Part shown: positions 27,062 to 34,200 of the stretch, piece after piece | Layout of the letters: each line of letters starts with the position of its first letter | Position numbering within the stretch: position 1 is the stretch's first letter | Source: Flavobacteriia bacterium | GTDB lineage: Bacteria > Bacteroidota > Bacteroidia > Flavobacteriales_D > Crocinitomicaceae | Direction of reading: 5' to 3' | NCBI GenBank assembly: GCA_947455255.1 | Contig: CANGOA010000010.1 | Span: forward strand, 1-37,890 | Length of the DNA stretch: 37,890 bases | Position numbers and translations under genes: made by a program | The notes under the pieces: model-generated | Databases searched by the model: none | What the model was told of the DNA's origin: nothing | The model's input: the letters and a program-made list of their open reading frames with translations, nothing else

Positions 27062-27069
27062 TATATTTG
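27062..27069 (+). promoter_or_regulatory. Candidate -7 box for gcvP
   Basis: TATATTTG, followed by CACCACA, fits the TAnnTTTG consensus and lies 23 bases before the gcvP ATG. No -33 TTTG stands out upstream. Confidence 0.5.
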
Positions 27070-27092
27070 CACCACATTTAAAGCTGTATATA

Positions 27093-29966
27093 ATGAGTGC
27101 ATTTTCTGAAAGACACATAGGGTCAAATGAAGCTGAAAAGCAAGCTATGTTGGCGAAAATTGGAGTTTCATCCATCGCTGAATTAATCGATAAAACAATT
27201 CCTGCTCCAATTCGTTTGGGTCGTGAGTTGAAAATCTCGGATGCTTTGACAGAACAAGAATACCTAACACATATCAATGCGTTAGCATCTAAAAACAAGG
27301 TGTTTAAATCATACATTGGTTTAGGTTATAATGATACAATCACTCCTTCTGTGATTTTGAGAAATGTATTAGAAAATCCAGGATGGTACACGGCTTATAC
27401 GCCATACCAAGCAGAGATTTCTCAAGGACGTTTAGAGGCTTTGTTGAACTTCCAAACAATGATTTTGGATTTGACGGGTATGGAAATTGCTAACGCATCG
27501 TTGTTGGATGAGGCAACTGCAGCTTCTGAAGCAATGATCATGTTCTTCAATTCTCGTTCAAGAAATGATATTAAAGAAGGAAAAAATAAATTTTTCGTTT
27601 CTGAATTTGCGTTCCCACAAACGATTGATGTAATCAAAGGTCGTGCTGCAAACTTAGGAATTGAATTGGTAATCGCTGACCCTGAAACAGTAACGTTTGA
27701 TGCTACATTCTTTGGAGCATTAACGCAATACCCAGATGCTTTAGGACGTATTCAAGATGTTGCTGGATTTATTACTAAAGCACATGCGTTAGATATTAAA
27801 GTAGCTGTTGCTGCGGATATCATGTCGTTGGTGTTGTTGAAGTCTCCAGGTTCATTAGGAGCTGACGTAGTTTTAGGTTCTTCTCAACGTTTTGGAGTAC
27901 CAATGGGTTACGGTGGACCTCACGCTGCTTTCTTCGCTTGTAAAGATGAGTTCAAACGTACAATTCCAGGTCGTATCATCGGTGTATCGAAAGATGCGGA
28001 TGATAATATGGCATTACGTATGGCATTACAAACACGTGAGCAACATATTAAACGCGATAAAGCGACTTCAAACATTTGTACTGCTCAAGCTTTATTAGCG
28101 GTGATGGCAAGTATGTATGCTGTATATCACGGACCAGCACGTTTAAAAGCGATTGCAACTGATATTCATACAAAAGCGACTACCGTTGCTGGTGAATTGA
28201 CAAAATTAGGATATACAGTAAAATCGGATAACTATTTCGATACATTGTGGGTGGAATTACCATCTACTGTTTCTGTAGCTACCTTGAAATACCAAACTGA
28301 GGCACACGAAATCAATTTACGTTATTTAAATGATTCTCAAGTGACAATTAGTTTTGGTGAGTCTATTACAAATGCTGACTTGAACACGTTGGTAAATGTA
28401 TTTGCTCAAGTTGCTGTTAAACCAGTTGTAACTGTAGAAAAAACTTCAACAATCTTAATAGCATCAAACGACCTTCGTACAGAAGCTATTTTAACGCACC
28501 CAACGTTTAACTCTCATCATTCTGAATCTCAAATGATGCGTTATTTGAAACGTTTGGAGAATAAAGATTTATCGTTAGTTCATAGTATGATTGCTTTAGG
28601 TTCTTGTACGATGAAATTAAATGCTGCAACTGAATTAATGCCAATCACAAACCCTTCGTTTGCGAATATGCACCCATTCTGTCCAGTTGAACAAGCAGAA
28701 GGATACCACGAAATGTTACGTCAGTTAGAAATTGATCTTTCTGAATGTACTGGATTTGCAGGAACTTCATTACAACCTAATTCTGGTGCTCAAGGTGAAT
28801 ACGCAGGATTGATGGTAATGAAAGCATACCATGAGTCTCGTGGCGATTTCAACCGTAAACACATGATTATTCCTTCGTCTGCACACGGAACAAATCCAGC
28901 TTCAGCAGTTATGGCTGGATTTGAAGTGGTTGTTACTGGTTGTGATGAGAATGGAAATATCGACATTGATGCATTACGTGCGAAAGCAATTGAATTGAAA
29001 GATACATTGGCTGGTTTGATGGTGACTTACCCATCTACACACGGTGTATTCGAAGAAGGTATTATTGAAATTACTTCAATCATTCACGAGAATGGTGGTC
29101 AAGTATACATGGATGGTGCAAACATGAACGCGCAAGTTGGATTAACAAATCCAGGTAATATTGGTGCAGATGTTTGTCACTTGAATTTACATAAAACATT
29201 TGCTATTCCTCACGGTGGTGGTGGACCAGGTATGGGACCAATCGGTGTGGCAGCACACTTAGTTCCTTTCTTACCAGGAAGTCCATTATTGAAAGCGGGT
29301 GGTGAAAAAGCGATTCATGCTGTTTCTGCTGCTCCTTATGGAAGTGCATTGATTTTATTGATTTCTTACGGATACATCAAAATGTTGGGTGCAAAAGGAT
29401 TAAGAGAATCAACGGAGAACGCGATTTTAAATGCGAATTACATCGCTGCACAATTGAAAGCGCATTACCCAATCTTGTATACAGGTAAAAACGATACAGT
29501 AGCACACGAGTTAATCTTAGATTGTCGTGAGTTTAAAAAGAATGCGGAGGTTGAAGTGGCGGATATGGCAAAACGTTTGATCGACTTCGGATTCCACGCT
29601 CCAACAGTATCTTTCCCAGTTGCTGGTACATTAATGATTGAACCAACAGAAAGTGAAGATAAAGCAGAATTAGACCGTTTCATTGAAGCAATGATCAAGA
29701 TTCGTCAAGAGATTGCAGAAATCGAAAATGGACACGCGGATAAAGCAAACAACTTGTTGAAAAATGCACCACATACAGCAGATTGTATCATCAATAAAAA
29801 CTGGGAATACCCATACACACCTGCTGAGGCTGTGTATCCAGTGGCTTACTTGAAAGAGTTTAAATACTGGGTTCCTGTGCGTCGTGTTGACAATGCATTT
29901 GGTGATAGAAATTTAGTGTGTTCTTGTCCAAGTGTGGAGAGTTATGCGAATGTAGTGGAGGCTTAG
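27093..29966 (+). CDS. gcvP: Glycine dehydrogenase (decarboxylating), P protein
   Basis: The PLP enzyme of the glycine cleavage system decarboxylates glycine and passes the aminomethyl group to lipoyl-GcvH. The 957-residue protein is the fused form with both GDC-P halves. The N-terminal half has [17 protein letters not shown] and [14 protein letters not shown]. The C-terminal half has [32 protein letters not shown] and the Schiff-base Lys701 in [17 protein letters not shown]. Length and order are normal. The other genes of the system (gcvT, gcvH) are not nearby, which is usual in Bacteroidota. It ends with a terminator about 50 bases downstream. No glycine riboswitch is visible. Confidence 0.98.
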   Translation: MSAFSERHIGSNEAEKQAMLAKIGVSSIAELIDKTIPAPIRLGRELKISDALTEQEYLTHINALASKNKVFKSYIGLGYNDTITPSVILRNVLENPGWYTAYTPYQAEISQGRLEALLNFQTMILDLTGMEIANASLLDEATAASEAMIMFFNSRSRNDIKEGKNKFFVSEFAFPQTIDVIKGRAANLGIELVIADPETVTFDATFFGALTQYPDALGRIQDVAGFITKAHALDIKVAVAADIMSLVLLKSPGSLGADVVLGSSQRFGVPMGYGGPHAAFFACKDEFKRTIPGRIIGVSKDADDNMALRMALQTREQHIKRDKATSNICTAQALLAVMASMYAVYHGPARLKAIATDIHTKATTVAGELTKLGYTVKSDNYFDTLWVELPSTVSVATLKYQTEAHEINLRYLNDSQVTISFGESITNADLNTLVNVFAQVAVKPVVTVEKTSTILIASNDLRTEAILTHPTFNSHHSESQMMRYLKRLENKDLSLVHSMIALGSCTMKLNAATELMPITNPSFANMHPFCPVEQAEGYHEMLRQLEIDLSECTGFAGTSLQPNSGAQGEYAGLMVMKAYHESRGDFNRKHMIIPSSAHGTNPASAVMAGFEVVVTGCDENGNIDIDALRAKAIELKDTLAGLMVTYPSTHGVFEEGIIEITSIIHENGGQVYMDGANMNAQVGLTNPGNIGADVCHLNLHKTFAIPHGGGGPGMGPIGVAAHLVPFLPGSPLLKAGGEKAIHAVSAAPYGSALILLISYGYIKMLGAKGLRESTENAILNANYIAAQLKAHYPILYTGKNDTVAHELILDCREFKKNAEVEVADMAKRLIDFGFHAPTVSFPVAGTLMIEPTESEDKAELDRFIEAMIKIRQEIAEIENGHADKANNLLKNAPHTADCIINKNWEYPYTPAEAVYPVAYLKEFKYWVPVRRVDNAFGDRNLVCSCPSVESYANVVEA

Positions 29967-29967
29967 G

Positions 29968-29989
29968 CTTCGACTCCGCTCAGCCTGAC
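29968..29989. repeat. GAGCGGAGTCGAA repeat, copy 1
   Basis: CTTCGACTCCGCTCAGCCTGAC begins right after the gcvP stop. Its reverse complement matches the copy at 31132-31153 at most positions (about 19 of 22). Sequences with the core TTCGACTCCGCTCA are, from memory, frequent intergenic repeats in Bacteroidota; a search would confirm it. Confidence 0.7.
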
Positions 29990-30014
29990 GCTGTAGATTG
30001 AATTTATAAAATAC

Positions 30015-30043
30015 AAAAGGGAGAATGTGATGTTCTCCCTTTT
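30015..30043 (+). terminator. Intrinsic terminator after gcvP
   Basis: An 11-bp stem has arms 30015-30025 and 30033-30043, core GGGAGAA/TTCTCCC, a seven-base loop TGTGATG, and a run of T after it. It is almost the same as the terminator at 31172, differing by one loop base and the lengths of the A/T tracts. Confidence 0.9.
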
Positions 30044-30060
30044 TTTGATTGAATTTAATT

Positions 30061-30432
30061 ATGAGATACATTTATGTTGTAATACTTTTATCATTACAAT
30101 TTTCTTGTTCGATACAAAAGAAAATTAAGGATGATGACATTGGCGGAATCATAGATGGTCGATATGATACAATTGAATATATTGATACTTCATATCGCAT
30201 AGTAAATAATTTAGATGGACATCTTATAAAATACAAGGAGGAAATGTTAAACGATTCAATTAAATCATACGATTTCAGTGTCATTGAGGATGAAATATGG
30301 ACTAAATCTATCAATGTTGTCATCGATATAAAAACAGGTAGATTAGTTTCTCTGAAAATTATTAATCCCAAAATTCCAAAAAGTTTAAATATTGAAAGCG
30401 ATAGTACGAATCAATTTCGATTTAAAGATTAA
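30061..30432 (+). CDS. Small predicted lipoprotein, unknown family
   Basis: The ATG at 30061 gives 123 residues; a TTG 12 bases upstream is less likely. A hydrophobic leader (3-15) ends in FSC at 14-16, so Cys16 is the likely lipidation site, with a loose lipobox as is common in this phylum. The mature part is acidic and hydrophilic with several beta-like stretches (DTIEYIDTSYRIVNNL, INVVIDIKTGRLVSLKII). I recognise no family. It is the first of three small lipoprotein genes between two matching terminators. Its C-terminal FRFKD resembles FRFKN at the end of the next protein, which hints at a shared origin. A 29-base cut at the 5' end separates it from the gcvP terminator, so it needs its own promoter. 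Confidence 0.7.
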   Translation: MRYIYVVILLSLQFSCSIQKKIKDDDIGGIIDGRYDTIEYIDTSYRIVNNLDGHLIKYKEEMLNDSIKSYDFSVIEDEIWTKSINVVIDIKTGRLVSLKIINPKIPKSLNIESDSTNQFRFKD

Positions 30433-30449
30433 CAAAATATAATATTTCA

Positions 30450-30644
30450 ATGAAATTCAAATTGGTATTTCTTATACTTCTGATATTTTCATGTCAATCA
30501 AATGAGGTTCAAAAATCAATTGAACTAAATAAGAAAATTGAGCAAATTAATACAGAAATCGACGAAAACATAAAGGAAGCAAAAAAATCAGACTCTAGTG
30601 TTCGTTTTGATTCAATAGAGTCAGATTTTCGGTTTAAAAATTAA
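30450..30644 (+). CDS. Very small predicted lipoprotein with a coiled-coil segment
   Basis: The product has 64 residues. The leader MKFKLVFLILLIFSC puts the lipidation Cys at 15. Residues about 20-45 are heptad-like and charged (VQKSIELNKKIEQINTEIDE), predicting a short coiled coil. The tail SIESDFRFKN shares FRFK with the end of the preceding protein. The coding call rests on the clean lipoprotein leader, same strand, close spacing (17 bases) and similar neighbours; codon-level evidence is thin at this length. No function is known to me. Confidence 0.6.
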   Translation: MKFKLVFLILLIFSCQSNEVQKSIELNKKIEQINTEIDENIKEAKKSDSSVRFDSIESDFRFKN

Positions 30645-30661
30645 TTTAACAGCTTTATTAA

Positions 30662-31099
30662 ATGAAATTTATCTTGATTTTATTTCTCGGTTTGTTCTTT
30701 TTTTCTTCTTGTGAACATGCGCAAAGTAAAGTAGATATCACCAATTTCAAAAACTATTATTTTGGATTGAAAAAGCACGAAAAACCCGAGGATTTCTTTC
30801 TGTTATACAATGAAATTACGTTTGGAAAAAATGTCTGGGATACTGCTTTTATTACCTTCGGTAAAGGGTTTGATGTAAATCATTGTATTGTTAGAAAAAT
30901 TTATTTTAATGACGGTAAAGTACTGAATGTTGTTAAACAAACCAACGAATTTATCTATTTTTCATGCAAGCATTTGGCATATTTCATTTGTAAAAATCCA
31001 AGCTTATATTTTGAAGTATATGATCGTTGTAAAAAACAACAAAGAATCATACAATTACATCGTTATAAAGGGAAGCCAGAACGCATGGTATTGCATTAA
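30662..31099 (+). CDS. Small predicted lipoprotein, unknown family
   Basis: The product has 145 residues with a hydrophobic leader (3-15) ending FSSC, so Cys17 is the likely lipidated residue. The mature domain is basic and aromatic (YYFGLKKHEKPEDFFLLYNEITFG, ITFGKGFDVNHCIVRKIYF) and ends KGKPERMVLH. Four further Cys residues (at about 74, 101, 109 and 122) could pair. No family is recognised. It is the third of three consecutive lipoprotein genes, 17 bases after the second. A repeat and a terminator follow. Confidence 0.68.
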   Translation: MKFILILFLGLFFFSSCEHAQSKVDITNFKNYYFGLKKHEKPEDFFLLYNEITFGKNVWDTAFITFGKGFDVNHCIVRKIYFNDGKVLNVVKQTNEFIYFSCKHLAYFICKNPSLYFEVYDRCKKQQRIIQLHRYKGKPERMVLH

Positions 31100-31108
31100 A
31101 TGTGGTTA

Positions 31109-31153
31109 GATTAAGCGGAGTCAAATTTAATGTCAGATTGAGCGGAGTCGAAA
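31109..31153. repeat. GAGCGGAGTCGAA repeat, two direct copies
   Basis: GATTAAGCGGAGTCAAA (31109-31125) is followed by GATTGAGCGGAGTCGAAA (31136-31153), two tandem copies with two internal differences. The second, with its GTCA prefix, is inverted relative to the copy after gcvP at 29968. The repeats and terminators bracket the lipoprotein genes symmetrically. Confidence 0.7.
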
Positions 31154-31171
31154 TCGACTTGCTTTAAAAAC

Positions 31172-31204
31172 AAAAAAGGGAGAATGTAATGTTCTCCCTT
31201 TTTT
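31172..31204. terminator. Bidirectional intrinsic terminator after the lipoprotein trio
   Basis: A 13-bp stem has arms 31172-31184 and 31192-31204, core GGGAGAA/TTCTCCC, and loop TGTAATG, with A6 and T6+ flanks. It can end the lipoprotein genes (+) and the convergent macroglobulin gene (-). The core and loop are nearly identical to the gcvP terminator at 30015. Confidence 0.9.
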
Positions 31205-31209
31205 TATAC

Positions 31210-31266
31210 TTTTTTGGATTGTATTCCGAAAAAGAAGGTTCTTTTTTAGATTGTATTCCGAAAAAG
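31210..31266. repeat. Two 25-bp direct repeats, 32-bp period
   Basis: The copies at 31210-31234 and 31242-31266 differ at one base; the shared core is GATTGTATTCCGAAAAAG. They lie between the terminator and the macroglobulin stop at 31289. On the minus strand they read CTTTTTCGGAATACAATC. No function is suggested; local duplication is the simplest origin. Confidence 0.75.
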
Positions 31267-31288
31267 TTGTATTTCAAAAATCAATTCT

Positions 31289-34200
31289 TTACTCCACAAC
31301 TACCTTCATCCCACGCGTATTTCCTCTAAATTCTAGAGCATACAAACATTCTACCAACGCATATCCTATTGATTGTGTTCCCTTATGAGTTAGACGTACA
31401 TCGTAACTCACGCTGGATTTCCCTTTGGGAAGGTGTTCGATGAAAAACGATGTTCGGTTGTCGTATGGGGTTGTATAGTAGGAAACGTTTTTACCGTAAC
31501 CATAACTGGAAAGTTGGTTTACATTCTCCATTCCAGCTGCTTTTAGGTCTTTGATGTGAACAAAGTCGATAGCACGATCATTCGTGACCTTCAGGTAAAT
31601 ACGTAATTGATCTCCCACTTTTAGTTTCGTAGTTGGTGTGACTAAGATTTCTTGCTCACCTTGGATGAGGTAGATTTCTTTGGTTAGGACTAGACCGGTT
31701 GTACTATTCGTTACGTGTTCTATGTTCTCCGTATAAGAATAGGTTAGAGAGCCAAAACTAGGTGTTTCAGCAGTTTGGTTTATTACAACATTCCCTAAAG
31801 CTGGAGTAATCTCTTTTTTGGTCCAAGTTTGTGTAAGTTCTCCGACCTCATTAGTTGCTTTCGTGATTGTCTCATTTCCAATACGAATAATTGCATTGTT
31901 TTTCGCGCTAAAATCGGTCGCTGGAACTGAGAGAAGTGAGTGTACAACGCGTGCTGTGGTACTCGAATTTTCCCATAATTGTCCTCTTTTTTTATTGAGT
32001 AAGCTCAGTTGGATGGAATTCAAGAGGGGTTTTTCTAGGCCAAGTGCTGTGAAAAACGCTAAGATGTATGCCTGTGTTTCGATGGATTCTGTGTTAGAAT
32101 AGTATTTTTCATTCCAGTAGGTACCTGTGTTTTTACGTTTGGTCGCGCGATTTTGGATGGACGCAGCAATTTTTGAAGCGAACGCTTTATCACCTGCTAT
32201 TAGTAAATACATTCCTGCAATTGCTTGTTGTTTTAAATTTAGTGTAGTCCACGTTTTAGCGAGTGTTTTAGCCAATAACGTTGTGAATTCGTTAGCAGGT
32301 AATTGATATGCGGCTTGAATGAACAACCACTGAAGTTCTTGTTCTGAAAGCCAATTGCGTTGGTTATTTTCTGTCGCTGTATGTTTTTTGAATTCATAGG
32401 TGTAATAATTATTCAGGTAATTCAACGATGCGTCTAATTCTGTGGGTCGTTCGTTTAACTGCGCAAAACCAAATACGATGTCGTTTGTAATGTAAGCGCT
32501 TGCTTGACCACCTGCAAACCAAGGCCATGCGCCATCCATAGTTCGTTGTTGGAACAATTGTTCGAGGTAGCTTTTTTGTTGGTTGGCAAGGTTGTTTTCT
32601 TCCAAGAAGAATGCAATTTCTTTACGTTGTTCACTTTCTGATTGAGCTGCATTCACCCATGGCGTTTCCGTAAGATCCACAGAATTCGCAATCGTTGGAT
32701 TGGTCAATTCGGAAGTACCTACATTCCAATGAGCAATCATCTGTTTGATTGCTGGATTATTTGCAAGAACTTTACTTCCTAAGACATTGGTGTAATACGC
32801 GTGAAACAAGGCATCCGAACTAGGGTAGTTAACCTTACTTGCAGCAGGGAGTGTTTTCACGACCGACCAAATAGTGTTGGAGGCATAGTCAAACACTAAA
32901 TTTTCGTGTTGTTTGGTAGTTGAAGTCGATGTAGCAAGTTTATCCAAGGTAAAAGTATAATTCCCTTTTTCTTCGATGGTGATGGGTAATGCTTCGGTAA
33001 CAAATACACGGTTGCTCAAGATAGGGAAGGCTTTTTCTTCGCTGTCCGTAAACGATTCCGAACTTGCTTTAATGCGGTATGCGATAAGGTCTAAACCGTT
33101 TTCAGGGATGGATAATTTCCAAGAAACCGTTTGACTTTTTTTCGCGTTGAGTTGCAAGTTTAGTGTTTCCATTTTCCCAAACACTTCTGGAATAACCTCG
33201 TTGGTAAAAGGATTAAACCATTCCAACGAAACCTTTACGGGCAAATTCTTATCCGATACATTGACCACATTTGCAGAAAATTCCAAGTTATCTCCAGCGC
33301 GGAAAAAACGCGGAGCATTGGGTTGCACCATCAATTCCTTTTGCGCGATGAAGAATTCTTCTAGCTGACCAATGTTCATTTCTTTATCGTGGGCAAGCGC
33401 TCTAAATTTCCAAGTGGTTAATGCGTCTGGTAGGGTGAACTCAAAGGAGAATTTTCCGTCTTTGTCGGCGTAGAGGTTAGGGTAGAAGAAGGCGGTCTCG
33501 TTGAAGTTGGTTCGGGGGGATTTTTTCGGTATGGTTGTCTGTTCTGAAGGTGGAACTTCATCTACTTCGATATTAACGATGACGGGAGGTTCCATTTTTG
33601 CTGCTGTTTGCAGTCGGAATTTTTTCACCCTTACATTACCTTGGCCATTACCGACTCCAAATCCACGACCTCCTTCACCTACATTAAACTCATCTTGTGA
33701 AGTAGAGTATTTTTCTGATATTATGATTTCTGAATCTATGGATACAGTATGTACAGTATCACCTTTTGCGTTTATATAATATAAAAATGGGTGTTCCCAC
33801 CCTTGAGGAGATTCAAAATAATACGATTGATAATCATTATTTGTATTCCATGAATGGAAAAATTCACGTGTACTTGGAAAATACAAATCCCAATTGGAAG
33901 GATGTATTTGATCCAAGGATGCATCCATCATGCTCGCCACTAACTCTTTTTCGTTTAACGAAGAGCTATGGGTAGATAGAATCCATTTTTCCTTGTTTCC
34001 TGGGGATAAAAAATCGCGTTTGGTTTCTAATATAAGTGCTATTTTTCTTGAAGTTTGAGAAATAGGAACACTTAGTTGTTTAGTAAATGTATAGCCATTT
34101 TTTACAAACATTACTTCCAATGTTAATCCATCGAGGTCCGCTTTTGTTACACGGTGATTTATGACTAAGCGTTTTGAAATGATTTTAGATTGTACTTGAA

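Larger units (their letters stand above)
26773..27092. other. 320-bp divergent intergenic region between mutA and gcvP
   Basis: Very AT-rich, with no coding potential that I can support. It holds candidate -7 boxes for both flanking genes, AT repeats of the TTATGAATT type around 26825-26855, and a weak 6-bp hairpin (CTTGAT 26919-26924, ATCAAG 26928-26933) followed by a T-rich run. I see no glycine riboswitch and no cobalamin riboswitch. Confidence 0.6.

Noticed and set aside
26773-27092. Glycine riboswitch before gcvP or cobalamin riboswitch before mutA
   Set aside because: The region is AT-rich with only weak short hairpins. None of the conserved GC-rich cores of either riboswitch class is visible on either strand.
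30927-31109. 60-codon frame overlapping the third lipoprotein gene
   Set aside because: It is out of frame with the lipoprotein, lacks a signal or domain, and has no independent support.
33501-33779. 92-codon plus-strand frame inside the macroglobulin gene
   Set aside because: It is antisense to the Gly-rich and A2M segments; its Pro/Thr richness simply mirrors those codons.
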